In this document: positions 32,604 to 44,997 of the stretch, piece by piece
Numbering within the stretch: the first letter of the stretch is position 1
How the letters are laid out: each line of letters begins with the position of its first letter
The notes under the pieces: model-generated
Told to the model about the DNA's origin: nothing
The model's input: the letters and a program-made list of their open reading frames with translations, nothing else
The model's database searches: none
Program-made: the position numbers and the translations under genes
Source of the DNA: Notospermus geniculatus
Taxonomy: Eukaryota > Nemertea > Pilidiophora > Heteronemertea > Lineidae
Assembly: GCA_002633025.1 (NCBI GenBank)
Contig: NMRB01001104.1
Location: forward strand, 94,024-158,023
DNA: 64,000 bases
Direction: 5' to 3'

Positions 32604-34940
32604 ACAACTCTGAGATGCCAGGTGTACGTGTGTGTAAATCCAGCGTTGTACGTGTTTAAAAATCCATACTGCTCGTGGCAGTGAGTTAATGAAGTATATT
32701 GAGGAGCAGTTTCTGGTAGTGTGTCGAGAATACAGACTAAATCTTGACAGTTAGTGAATGTAGGCTGTGGATGATACAGAACTGTGTGGAGTTGTACCAG
32801 TAACAGAGACGTCATCACATTCTGGATTACTGAAGAAAACTTTATCCGAATATTCCTTCATGAGGCATATGTTGTTTATGCGGGTAGGATGATATTGTGG
32901 CGTGATTCTGAAGTAACCTGTACATATTTAGTTGTGTAGGCCTATAAGATAATCAGGTTATGGAATATGAGATATTGACCTTGGATTCTTCTTGCCTTGG
33001 ATTTACAGTTCTTTAGCATGGTATCTCAACCATTTTTCTCCATGTAATACACGTGTACTATTCCTGTGTACAAACACCGTTTACTTTTGGGCGGTCTCAT
33101 GTCAATCACAACAAAATACAATTCATACATAATTGATCAGATATTTTTCTTATCAGTTTTCTCAAAGAAAGAGGCAATCTGCGTCTAAATGGTGATTTGG
33201 CTCTACTAACGGTTACTATTGTACAAAGGCAAAAGCTCTGTGCGTTCAAATATGCCAGACTGGAAAAAGCGAGACTAGTTCCCAACATAACACCTTTTAT
33301 ACCGGAGCTACATGTACCTGCGCGGCAAAATGTTGTATCATCGTATCATCGTTTTGTATCGTCGTGTTGTATCATCGTTGTATCATCGTTTAACACTAAG
33401 TGAATAAATTTTTGTAGGCCTGTTTCATATTATATTTTTGCGTTGTCTGTTATGCGCATTTATGCAGATCCCTTCGCTCACAATGCTTGTGATCGTTTGA
33501 AGAAAATTCATGCTATTGACATCGTGCCCTGCACACTTTTGTGGGGCAATGTCTGTGTTTATGATGCGGGGCATGTCCCAATTATTATCTAAGTCAATCA
33601 CAAAAGGAAATGACGGTGTTATACGCGTGGTAACTCCTACGGGTGGCACAGCATGAATTTAATGACCCGGATAGTCAAATCAACCTATTGAAATTGAGAA
33701 CATATGGTATCAACCTGCAAACTTTGGGTGACTTGTAACAGGACAGGTCGCATACATTACAAGAAGTTTTCTTCCATGAGCGATGACGTCATCAGCCTAA
33801 TGGTCACGCAGTGCATTTTCCGGGTATTTTTACTGATCAAAGTTATTTTATTCGAAAGAGAGTGGCGATCGTAAACCAGTTCGCTCGGGAAATGAAAGTT
33901 TTGGATGTTCTCTACGTCCATACTGTTTCTGGGATTTTTCTGATTTTATCCTCCGCCGTCAATTCAGGCCTTTAGATTCCCCCAAAACGACACCGTTTTA
34001 AGGTGTCGCCCAAATTCCTGCTAATGAATGTCCCCAAACTTGATGTCCCCAAATTCAGCCCCTTCAAAAGACGAAAACTCCATGAAGACCTTTGTCATTA
34101 AAGTTTCCCCAAGAGTGAATAGCTCTCCTAGCATTTCTGAGGAGTGTAATAAATAGCTCTTCTGCAGTTTTGAGACATGAAGGATAGGGTTTTCTTTATT
34201 TTTATGACTCTCATAACTACAAAACCCAGTCTCCTTGGTGACTGATGGCTACGAGATGGAGATGAATACGCGACGAAAAATGTCCCCAAAATAAGGTAAA
34301 AAAAATAGAGGGTGTCTGGACTTCAGGGGAATCTAAAGGCCTGGTCATTATCCTGGGTTTGAAACCCTGTTGAATGCCATTTTATGGTAAAATCGGGTAT
34401 TCCCTCGAAAAACAGCACTGTCTGGGGATTCCCCAATGATAAACAATTTACGACGGGTGGAATTAATCTGGTTCGACCATATATCAAAGGCTTCGATATT
34501 TCTTCAGACATCAGTGAAAATTTCATTTTGATCGGTTGTGCCTTTGTCCCGTCTTTTTTTGTCTTGAAATTTCAACCTGCAGTGCTGACATGGACTAGTC
34601 CATTATTGAGATGGGTGATGGTTGTTCGTCTAAAAATCCAGGTTATCCACTAGCTTGAATTCAATGACTCCCCACCTCAAAAAGTCGAAAACAGCATTAG
34701 GCCTCGTCCGGAACCCCCTGATAAAACCCATTTGGCCCATATTTGTTTTGGCTGTGGTATTCTTATCGCGACTTTGACTGCGAAAGCCTCAGACACCGCG
34801 CAATGGCTATTGTAATAGGCGAGTCCATGGAGTCCACTGTGTTCTAATTTTAGAATCGAATGACTTTCCTTGAATGACTTAGTGATGTAAAAATAGAACA
34901 GCTCCGCGTGAAACTTATTGTTAGTAATGAATCGAATCTT
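32604..34940. other. Right-arm spacer without recognised gene
   Basis: Aligns in pieces with 21250-24915 on the other strand, including the dispersed block near 33425-33650. Short ORFs only. Confidence 0.5.
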
Positions 34941-34949
34941 ATCGGTAGC

Positions 34950-34955
34950 TATAAA
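34950..34955 (+). promoter_or_regulatory. TATA box for the right RING-like gene
   Basis: TATAAA, 44 bp before the ATG at 34994, mirroring 22671-22676. Confidence 0.6.
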
Positions 34956-34993
34956 AAATGACAGGAAGGTCAACTCTCCTTCATTCGTTCAAA

Positions 34994-35275
34994 ATGGAAC
35001 AAATACTAGACATCGTCAGTTCGAGAATCGTCCTTGAACCACGTCCGCGCCTCGGAGTTGGTCATTGCCTCGAGTGTATGGTGTTGGGAATATTATTTAC
35101 CTGTGCTGGATGCCAGAGCGAAGTCTGCGAAAGATGCCTCCTCTCCTGGTTACCAATAGAAGTCAGAAGAAGAATCCAAGACTACGAGAACATTCACATG
35201 TGCAGTTGTTTTTGTACGTGCAACCCGCCAGCTTTTATCGTCATGATAAATCCATCCTGTTCAAATTGTCCCTGA
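34994..35275 (+). CDS. Cys-rich RING-like protein, right copy (complete)
   Basis: 93 residues from MEQILDIVSSRIV. Cysteines at 25/28, 37/40, 45/48 and 70/72/74/76, with two more at the end (CSNC). This is a plausible two-site zinc domain, short for a RING protein and without an evident His ligand. The start at 34994 is preferred over the upstream in-frame ATG (34958) because it is the conserved one and sits 44 bp after the TATA. AATAAA at about 35342. Confidence 0.65.
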   Translation: MEQILDIVSSRIVLEPRPRLGVGHCLECMVLGILFTCAGCQSEVCERCLLSWLPIEVRRRIQDYENIHMCSCFCTCNPPAFIVMINPSCSNCP

Positions 35276-35507
35276 AATCAAAGGGCAAAAAACCACCTCG
35301 CAACCAGCTCCAACACCGGATGAGTTATAAAAAGACAATACAATAAAGAGATAATGTAAGTAATAACATTTTTATATATTCTATTGATAATGAATGAATT
35401 CATGTACATGTATTCCGGGACAACCCCGTCATACCCGTCTCTTTTTTCTCCATAACATTGACAAAATGAATACTGTAGGCCTATACCCAATACAATTTCC
35501 CCACACC

Positions 35508-35583
35508 TGTTTGCGTGCGGGCGTCGCGAAAGTTTACTGTTGTATCCTTGAAAACGTAGGAGGATTGTTCGTTGCAAATCGTA
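35508..35583 (-). pseudogene. C-terminal remnant of the C2H2-like gene
   Basis: On the minus strand it reads CNEQSSYVFKD, then VNFRDARTQT after one extra codon, matching the end of the protein at 20411-21055. The rest of that gene and the Bcl-2-like gene beyond it are missing, replaced by foldback elements at 35711-36056. Confidence 0.7.
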
Positions 35584-35710
35584 TCGTCAGAAAATAGAGA
35601 CCTTTCGCACCCTCACGTTTAGGTGATCGACTACATTTAGTTATACGTAACCGTAACCGGTGAAACAGTTTGGTTTTAGTGGTTTCGCAGAGGCACGGCT
35701 ATTGCCTAAT

Positions 35711-35848
35711 GCAGGGTTCATTGGCACACGGATTTCGTCTGATTCAGGTCCGCAAAAAATAGATCAAATGGACATTTGCGTTGTCGTATCCGGAAAACTA
35801 GAGGCAAACTGACTGAAAACGGACCGGATCCGTGCGCCAATGAACCTT
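35711..35848. mobile_element. Foldback element, about 138 bp
   Basis: Inverted ends CAGGGTTCATTGGCACACGG and GGATCCGTGCGCCAATGAAC. It sits in the region where the right arm has lost left-arm genes. Confidence 0.65.
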
Positions 35849-35854
35849 GCTTAA

Positions 35855-36056
35855 GCCTAAGAACTATCCGTGAAGACCTATAGGGCCGTATGCACCAAAC
35901 GAAGATAATCTTCAACTCGGGTTGAGCCACGACTTTTCAATTGTTCAGATTTACTGGGGTATGATCTGACAATGGAAAAGTTGTGGCTAAACCTGAGTTC
36001 AAGATTATCTTTGCTTGGTGCATACGGCCCATAGTGTTTACGGATAGTTCTTAGGC
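35855..36056. mobile_element. Foldback element, about 200 bp
   Basis: Nested inverted ends: GCCTAAGAACTATCCGTGAA with its complement, then GGGCCGTATGCACCAAACGA with its complement. The core matches 17636-17766. Confidence 0.75.
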
Positions 36057-37116
36057 AAGTTGATGTAATGTTTTGACTGTGCGAGTTCACCGACGGCCCT
36101 ACTACGCTTGTATTGTGTGAGACGTGTTTGCGAGTGATCATTAACCGGGGTACCTTACAAACCGCACTCGCCTCACGCGTACCATGCTCCGTGAACTGCG
36201 GCCGGCTAGTGTATAGGCCTTCATTTAGTGTATATGCACACGTAACAACTACTCAGGAAACTGCCCTTTTTACACGAATTTAATTCACAACTCAAAAGCT
36301 TAATAAAATATGACCGAAACAAAAACATACAAAATATTACACATGGTATGCATAATAGTGCAGTAGCTGAGAGGGTTTTCGTAGAAAAAATTTGTCCCCT
36401 AAGTTACTCTTTATATTATTGAAGTCCACCACCTAGGGTGTCAGAAAATTTTGGTTAGCCTTTTGGGAACCCGGCAATAACTGAGAAAATCATGATCATT
36501 TGTTGGGAGTTGGCGGCAAAACTGAGGCTCCGATTTTGGGGTAGGGGAAATACAAATGGGAATATCTTGGTAGCCTGTAGGGGTAGAATGATGGTTGACC
36601 CCTCAAAATATTTGTATTTATGAGCTCTTTCATTTCAGATGCAAATATTTAGGTTTTGCACTTTAATTAGGTCACCAGAGGACAAAAGGTCACAAATTTT
36701 CGGACCTGCCCAAAATTCAGACAGGACTCCTGTAACAGTCCAGCAAGTGCAAATTATCACCTGAATATCAACTTTCTCGACTGGAAATTGTTANTACCGC
36801 CCTCGGAGTCGAATGTGGAGTAGGGTAACCGAAAAACAGAGGGCAGCAGAATATAGAATATAGAATACAGATTTGTTTATTGTCCGATTAAATAAAAGTA
36901 CAACATTAGCTGATAAAGCTATTATACAGACATTGGAAGGATAAGAATAACAACATAAAATAAGAAGTATCAAATGAATATAACAAGAGGAAGAACAGAA
37001 AAGAAGTTATTATAGATTATAGGCTATACATGTAGTATGAACCTACACTCCGTCGATTCTGGTAACAACAACAGATAAAAACATGTTACATAATTATATG
37101 ATATGAGACATGAGAA

Positions 37117-37344
37117 TTAAGATTTACAAGCTGAGCATTTGCAAGCACTGCCGTACCAACTCTTTAAGTGTGTCTGTAATTGATTAAGGCTGGTGCTACA
37201 TCTTGCTTCATCAGAGAGGCTATTCCAAACTACAGTTGCATGGTACCTAAAGGATTTATTACCGAAACGAACCGTATTATGCCTGGGTACCTCAAGCATA
37301 TTGTTCCCCCTGAGTCTAGACACCTTCACAGTCTTCTCAGACAC
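37117..37344 (-). mobile_element. LINE reverse-transcriptase C-terminus, copy 1
   Basis: A 75-codon open fragment with SFRYHATVVWNSLSDEAR and a Cys-rich end (CKCSACKS). A CR1/L2-like 3' end, complementary to 16980-17202. Not a whole gene. Confidence 0.75.
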
Positions 37345-37837
37345 AATGCTGGTTAATGATTATAGCCTGAAACTTGTTGGGGTTTGCCTGCATGCTATTA
37401 TACTTGAACCAGTCAGTAGCCTGAGTGGCTGAGGTCTCAAGAGTGCTGATCAGGTGCCCGAGGTCACCGTGGAAAACAGAAAGAGTATTGTCATCAGCAC
37501 AGAATTACACTTTCACAAAAGGCTACACATAGGTGCAAATATATCTGTGTTGGTTTCCTCCTACTCTTGTCCTCAATCCAGGAACTGCATGTAGTGCACC
37601 CTGGAATGGAAAGACTGTGTCTTGGATTTCTAAGAACTCTCAACTCAGTGTGGTGTTCTGATATCATGATCTGTCAGACAATATAATGAGGAAAGACATC
37701 GGCTGGTATTCATAAAAGCTAGCAAATGTTTTTGCTTCAAGTTTTTTAGTACATTTACATTGGATCTCGCAGTGCAAATCTTAGGTAAAAGCATTTGCTA
37801 ACTTTTATGAATACCAGCCATTACCTACCACACTCAC

Positions 37838-40800
37838 CCAGTGTCTTCACTATTTCACATGACCCAAATACATCTGCACCCATAGAAACCACATTGTTAA
37901 GACCGGCTAGTGCCTTCTTCTCAGAAGCTGCACACACCTGAACTGTCCTAACTGAAGTCTATTCTTTCAAACTGGGGTGAGATGACCTCAATGGTACCAT
38001 CTTCACCTGATTTCTGATTAAGAAATAAAGCAGTTTACCAGTACCTTTGCAAAGTCTTTAGGACAGGGAACCCAGAGGACACACCACCTTCACCTGAAGT
38101 GAAAAAATTGAAGATGTACAGTGGAACCTCCCTTAATGGACACCTCTGCCAGGAGGACACCTCTCCATGAAGGACATCAAAGTTTAGTCCCAACTTGATC
38201 ATTTCTATTCATTTTGACCTCTGTAATCAGGACACCTCTCAATATTGAGGACAGCATTTGTCAGTCCCGAAGGTGTCCTTGGTTCCACTGTAATATCACC
38301 AGGGAGTGTATCTAATTCAGAAAATACTCACAGTGGTATATTGCGCATTCTTACTGCTAGGACATTCTATCCTTTCTCCAAGTCTACTCAATCAAACTCA
38401 GGTGAGATCGGGTTCCTTGTTCTGGAGCACGGATGACTATTGGCCTCGGGGACAGTGGCACCATCTACCCCTGAATTCTGATCAAAATAAAGCATAGTTT
38501 TAAGTACCTTTATAATGATGTGCAAAGTCTTCAGGGCATGGAACCCAGGACTGAACAGGTGACACTGAATCTCCACCTTGTGCCCCATCATTAAGGGGAA
38601 GTACATCATTGTCCCTAGATATTTTGAACAAGAGCTAGTGAGTGAGGCTGACAGTCAGCAATGTTTTGGCAGGTCTCCTGGCTTTTATATTGTCGCACCA
38701 GAACAGATTTGTTTATTGTCCGATTAAATAAAAGTACAACATTAGCTGATAAAGCTATTATACAGACATTGGAAGGATAAGAATAACAACATAAAGTAAG
38801 AAGTATCAAATGAATATAACAAGAGGAAGAACAGAAAAGAAGTTATTATAGATTATAGGCTATACATGTAGTATGAACCTACACTCCGTTGATTCTGGTA
38901 ACAACAACAGATAAAAACATGTTACATAATTATATGATATGAGACATGAGAATTAAGATTTACAAGCTGAGCATTTGCAAGCACTGCCGTACCAACTCTT
39001 TAAGTGTGTCTGTAATTGATTAAGGCTGGTGCTACATCTTGCTTCATCAGAGAGGCTGTTGCAAACTACAGTTGCATGGTACCTAAAGGATTTATTACCG
39101 AAACGAACCGTATTATGCCTGGGTACCTCAAGCATATTGTTCCCCCTGAGTCTAGACACCTTCACAGTCTTCTCAGACACAATGCTGGTTAATGATTATA
39201 GCCTGAAACTTGTTGGGGTTTGCCTGCATGCGATTATACTTGAACCAGTCAGTAGCCTGAGTGGCTGAGGTCTCAAGAGTGCTGATCAGGTACCCGAGGT
39301 CACCGTGGAAAACAGAAAGAGTATTGTCATCAGCACAGAATTACACTTTCACAAAAGGCTACACATAGGTGCAAATATATCTGTGTTGGTTTCCTCCTAC
39401 TCTTGTCCTCAATCCAGGAACTACATGTAGTGCACCCTGGAATGGAAAGACTGTGTCTTGGATTTCTAAGAACTCTCAACTCAGTGTGGTGTTCTGATAT
39501 CATGATCTGTCAGACAATATAATGAGGAAAGACATCGGCTGGTATTCATAAAAGCTAGCAAATGTTTTTGCTTCAAGTTTTGTAGTACATTTACATTGGA
39601 CCTCGCAGTGCAAATCTTAGGTAAAAGCATTTGCTAACTTTTATGAATACCAGCCATTACCTACCACACTCACCCAGTGTCTTCACTATTTCACATGACC
39701 CAAATACATCTGCACCCATAGAAACCACCATCTTCACCTGATTTCTGATTAAGAAATAAAGCAGTTTGCCAGTACCTTTGCAAAGTCTTTAGGACAGGGA
39801 ACCCAGAGGACACACCACCTTCACCTAGAAGTGAAAAAATCGAAGATGTACAGTGGAATCTCCCTTAATGGAACCTCTGCCAGGAGGACACGTCTCTATG
39901 AAGGACACCAAAGTTTAGTCCCAAATTGATCATTTCTATTCATTTTGACCTCTGTAATCAGGACACCTCTCAATATTGAGGACAGCATTTGTCAGTCCCG
40001 AAGGTGTCCTTGGTTCCACTGTAATATCACAAGGGAGTGTATCTAATTCAGAAAATACTCACAGTGGTATATTGAGCATTCTTACTGCTAGGACATGCTA
40101 TCCTTTCTCCAAGTCTACTCAATCAAACTCAGGTGAGATCGGGTTCCTTGTTCTGGAGCACGGATGACTATTGGCCTCGGGGACAGTGGCACCATCTACC
40201 CCTGAATTCTGATCAAAATAAAGCAAGTTTAAGTACCTTTATAATGACGTGCAAAGTCTTTAGGGCATGGAACCCAGGACTGAACAGGTGACACTGAATC
40301 TCCACCTTGTGCCCCATCATTAAGGGGAAGTGCATCATCGTCCCTAGATATTTTGAACAAGAGCTAGTGAGTGAGGCTGACAGTCAGCAATGTTTTGGCA
40401 GGTCTCCTGGCTTTTATATTGTCGCACCAGATATCAGGGTATGAGACAAGGAAATTGGGATGTTGATAATCAGTAATCCTCAGATGGGCAATAGACAACT
40501 CAGCAGTAGCGACACCTACACGTACTTCCAACCCCTTCCTGCAGGAGGAGTAGGCCTTGTTATGTGGTTACATGCAAAGCTGATAAAAATACATTCGGTT
40601 CTCTGACCTACCTTCAAGTTCTCCAAACTGGAGAAAGCAGTTCAGACATGCCCTCTTCTCAGAAGCTGCGCACACCTGAAGTGAAAAATGGAAGATAATT
40701 TTTTGCTGGTACATTCTGTCCTCTCTCCTCTCTCTTCAACTGTGAAGCCTACACATTCAAACTCAAATGAGATTGTGTTCTTATCCTGGAGCACAGACCA

Positions 40801-43217
40801 GGAGACAGTATGGCTGGTATTCATAAAAGGTACACTACAGGACAAACGTTTGGAGCCACCCCTGAAAATTCCACACATTTCCAATAAATCCTTTATATCC
40901 TCAAGTCACTGCACCTCAGGCTATTGATACATGTATCTGTCTATTTTGGGGCGGATATGTAACTGATGCATCTTCAGGCCAAGTTTGATTGGTTTAATGC
41001 TAGTATTTTGGGCACTGACACCATTTTTTAAAGGAATGAATTCATTTCAATTGATGAATGAATGAATGAATGAATGAATGAATGAATGAATGAATGAATG
41101 AAGTTATTGACTCTGACCTAGTACATAGGTACAAGAGCAAGTTGGATACAAATGAGTTTTACAGTAAGCAAGTGAAGGTTTAACTGAGCTTTTAACACTA
41201 TACATTTACACATAGGCCTACCGGTACATGACGGTACATGACCTACTGTAGCAGAACTGCTACTTTTGGTTTGCAACACATAGTACACATAGGCCTACAA
41301 TTGTTTTATGGCCAGAAAAACCAGTGAAAATTTGAAAAAAAGTTAGAGAACACATTAACGGTGAATAAAGCACAGGGGCATGAATAACCTGAGACAAGGT
41401 TGGCAAACTAACAGTGAGTGAAGAGATAGCTGCAAAACTGTGCAACCTTAAACAACTTTTTCTTGCTGTGTGTATTCATCAGGGACTCAAACTTCAGGAC
41501 AGTTTGGTGGTGGCAGAAGTTGCTTCCAAGATATTTCTTTCTCATTTCATGGAAAGCTGGGTAGGTTAGGAGATACTGGAATTCATCTCCTACATGTAGC
41601 TGAGTTCCAGTGCATTTTCTGCATAGTCCGGATTGAGCATCAAGATTCTTATTACGCATTTCAGTAGCTGGTAACTTCGAGTTACCACACCTAAATCGAG
41701 CAAAGCTTTGGCGGAGTCTGAGAGGCAGAACCTCGAGGTAATTCTGCAGAGAATGTGAGGATTTCTCAATTGCAGTGTGCTGCCCTCTTTTTGAAAGGGA
41801 CGGAGACAAAAATACAGTGTAATGGTAAAAAACCAACCAGAGACTTGACCTGAAGATGGATCAGTTGCATCTCCATCCAGATTGAGATATCAATAGGCCT
41901 AGTCATATGGACACATCCCAGCCGAAGTTCTAAAATACACGAACCTGAATTTGCTCCTCTGACCTACCTTCAAGTCCTCCAAACTGGAGAACGCTGTTCA
42001 GACAATCTGGCTGCACCAATCCTCCTGGGTATGTACCCGTGATGAATCACCCTCGCAGATGGACACGGGAGTCTTCGCTGCTTGATGACTGGGCTGGAGG
42101 CTGTGGGTGAATAAGAGCAACGTGAACATTTCGCCTGTCAACACAATGCCTGATTAAAGTGAGAATAATGCAAAAGGTTTCTTGATTGAGGCAAAACATG
42201 TTTCCAGTGAGCAAAAGCATATTTGCAGGTGATTGTTTTTTTTATGCGACTGACACCTGCAAAACTTGTATTTCATCAGACTCGGTCTGAATGGCATCTG
42301 AATTCCACTGGGATCTGCTTTAGAAAGAGGGTTCGACTTACCGAGATTGATCTAATACCAGTGTCCGACCTAAAGATGGCGACGTTGCAGCTTCTCGGTG
42401 AAGCTGAGGCTCGGCAGGGACATCTGAAGCAACTTCCTGAAATGCAGACACATTCTATGAGGTGAAAAACTGTCCACATCAGATTATTCAGGCAAGAGGG
42501 TTATATCCAAGGTACACGGACCTTTCTAGGCCCATTGCATAGCACACCAACTAACTGATGTAGCATATTGCACCCCCCAAATCAGTGGTCTGTCAGTTGA
42601 AATCTAAGCTATTGTGTCCCCTTTGGCTGTCTTCACTCTAACATACTGGCATCTGGGTTCTTACAACTGCTGGGCAATGCCTCATTGATCTGTTCAACGG
42701 CTAACCCTTTCTCCAATGTTCGGGAAGAAAAATCAGAGAACACTGGACCTTTCCCATCTGATACCCAGGCCACAGTTTGCATCACACTGAAATATTTAGC
42801 ATCACATAGTACATGTAGGATAACACCAGGAGTACCTTCCTCAAGGGCATTTTGAATAAAAAAACAAAGACTGGAATGCATCTGAAGTAGATAATTTAAC
42901 CCACAGAGCTTAAAAAAGCCTTCAGGAACATTCTTTCATGATATCTCTAACTGATCTGAAAGTCTCACTCTGACACTTTATGTCTATGACATTAATATAT
43001 GTACTGGAAAATGTTGTGGATAAAAATTTGATTTCTCTCAAAATAGGCCCTTCGACCGATAGGTTTTTACATGCCTAAGTGCATTGCTAATGAACGCTCA
43101 CCCGATCAGATTCCATTCCCAAACTGCTCAACACCCGTGGCGACAGTAAAGGTTGACGCTGCTTCAACAAACTCTGGTTCTGTGTGAACTGGTTCGGGAC
43201 ATGGGAGAAGGACCAGC
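37838..43217 (-). CDS. Right-arm spliced gene, exon set
   Basis: Exon candidates on the minus strand are 43217-43102, 42436-42342, 42100-41968, 40665-40612 and 37927-37838. The last two are in frame with each other and carry the repeated cassette ASEKxAxL (ASEKRACLNCFLQFGELE and ASEKKALAGLNNVVSMGADV). The 42436 exon is open (EVASDVPAEPQLHREAATSP). The 42100 exon has a 1-bp deletion relative to the left arm. Another open stretch shared by both arms ends LPSSCKNPDASMLE near 42640. Each arm keeps different exons intact, so neither arm alone looks functional. Product unknown. Confidence 0.5.
38117..38292. mobile_element. Tc1-like MITE
   Basis: TACAGTGGAACCTCCC end and inverted CCACTGTA end with GGACACC arms. 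Single-unit version of 15907-16174. The second copy is at 39849-40022. Confidence 0.7.
38953..39180 (-). mobile_element. LINE reverse-transcriptase C-terminus, copy 2
   Basis: Nearly identical to 37117-37344, as part of the 1.84-kb tandem duplication. One visible change is WNSLSD to CNSLSD. Confidence 0.75.
41053..41836 (-). mobile_element. LINE 3' fragment with GAAT tail
   Basis: Minus-strand frame 41836-41408 reads RLRQSFARFRCGNSKLPATE, then GLCRKCTGTQLHVGDEFQYL and CHHQTVLKF. This is the C-terminal zinc-motif region seen in many animal LINE polyproteins. The 3' tail is a (TTCA)n array at about 41105-41053. The left arm lacks it: 14920 continues directly from GAGAAATC into the far flank. 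The first part of the frame (41836 to about 41760) is arm sequence rather than LINE. Confidence 0.7.
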
Positions 43218-43927
43218 CTGAAAAAAAATGGATAATTATTTCATTTCTTCCTGTGCTATCACTGGATTTGCTGGAAGTGGTTGTCACATGGCGTGTAAAA
43301 TGTGAACAGTGGCACAGTACATGCATCCTAGTCAACAGCTTTGACTCAAAATCAAAGTGGAGAAATACTTACCTCACATGGTACCGTGCAACAGGCGAAC
43401 TTTCCTAGGATTTAGGAGCCTGGGATTTCAGTCGCTCCTTTAGGTGCTTCGCGTCATATGTTTTACAGATACATGTACCGACAGCTGAAACATACAAGTA
43501 GATAAAATGAATGACGATATTTATCAAACCATCAGGTATGTCATGTCACTTATGTAGAATAGACCTTTTCCTCATATTGATTCGACTCATTGATGGTATA
43601 GCTCTGGTATTAATGGGTCATATGAATGAAGACTGTTGAATAATTTTTATACTTGAATTTTACAATACAAATGTACTAGACAATGCTGTACAAATCTGAG
43701 GTAAAAATACTTACTAGTCTTTATTCACATGGCCAATTCTCTTGATTGTACAAGTCTAGTCTCATGACTCGATGTGAGACTTAGGCCTAGGCCCTCAGAC
43801 ATGTCAGAAACATACAGTCTGAGGCCTAATCATACATGTATGATCGATTCCCAGTGCCTCTCAGCACGTACACTGTCACTGATTTCATCATTGGGACCTC
43901 CAGCTAGGCTAGGCCTACTCAATAGAC

Positions 43928-44490
43928 AGATTGCCAAAGTCGGCCATATTGGACCAAAAGGCAATAACAAACACTGAATGTACAGTGAATGTACACCATT
44001 GATATACAGCATGTTTTAAAACCTGCAATTTACACAAAACTTTCATGACAAGTTACAAAATAAACACCTCCTCAGCAGTGCTACATGTGTTATGAACCGT
44101 GCCCCGGCCCAAATGTTTGCAGATATTTCCCACAAAAAATTTTAAAAGACTTTTATTATGCCTGTTTTATGCCAAACCTCAGCTCCAGGTGTGTTGGTCC
44201 TATCCCACAGTGTGGAATCATGATGATTCACAAACCTGAACCCAAGGTTGGTTAAGCCACAAAAGTCTGTTTTTTCTTTTCTGAATTACTATTTTACCAA
44301 AAGTAAGCCAAGGCTTAGTGCATATTAATGTATTATTACTGATGGTTATGTTATCTGAGATATTTTTATGGCAAACTTTTATGTTTTTGCACATTTTAAA
44401 ACATGCTGTACATTAATGGTATACATTCACTGTACATTCAGTGTTTGTTATTGCCTTTTGGTCCAACAAGGCCGACTTTGGCAATCTGTA
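43928..44490. mobile_element. TIR element, 563 bp, arms of about 95 bp
   Basis: CAGATTGCCAAAGTCGGCC at the left end is the complement of GGCCGACTTTGGCAATCTG at the right. The arms continue through TTGGACCAAAAGGCAATAAC and the ACTGAATGTACAGTGAATGT block. No ORF. No counterpart was found in the left arm. Confidence 0.75.
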
Positions 44491-44615
44491 TATACTACAC
44501 GAAGTCGAAGTCAACACACACTCTGACACTACCCTGCAGTGGTCAACAAAAATGTGACCTGTCATCCATCTAGCAAAAGAGCAGCCTAGCTATTACACTA
44601 ACGAGGATATTTTGG

Positions 44616-44966
44616 NNNNNNNNNNNNNNNNNNNNNNNNNNNNNNNNNNNNNNNNNNNNNNNNNNNNNNNNNNNNNNNNNNNNNNNNNNNNNNNNNNNNN
44701 NNNNNNNNNNNNNNNNNNNNNNNNNNNNNNNNNNNNNNNNNNNNNNNNNNNNNNNNNNNNNNNNNNNNNNNNNNNNNNNNNNNNNNNNNNNNNNNNNNNN
44801 NNNNNNNNNNNNNNNNNNNNNNNNNNNNNNNNNNNNNNNNNNNNNNNNNNNNNNNNNNNNNNNNNNNNNNNNNNNNNNNNNNNNNNNNNNNNNNNNNNNN
44901 NNNNNNNNNNNNNNNNNNNNNNNNNNNNNNNNNNNNNNNNNNNNNNNNNNNNNNNNNNNNNNNNNN
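44616..44966. other. Assembly gap (351 N)
   Basis: Run of N; ORFs across it are artefacts. Confidence 0.99.
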
Positions 44967-44997
44967 AGTTCTATTAACCAATAAAAAAAGTTAAAAA

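Larger units (their letters stand above)
36870..40436. repeat. Tandem duplication, 1,836-bp period
   Basis: Copy 1 is about 36870-38705 and copy 2 about 38706-40436. Both contain the LINE 3' fragment, a foldback and a Tc1-like MITE. Copy 2 has lost about 110 bp, removing most of the exon kept at 37838-37927. The left arm has one copy. Confidence 0.9.
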
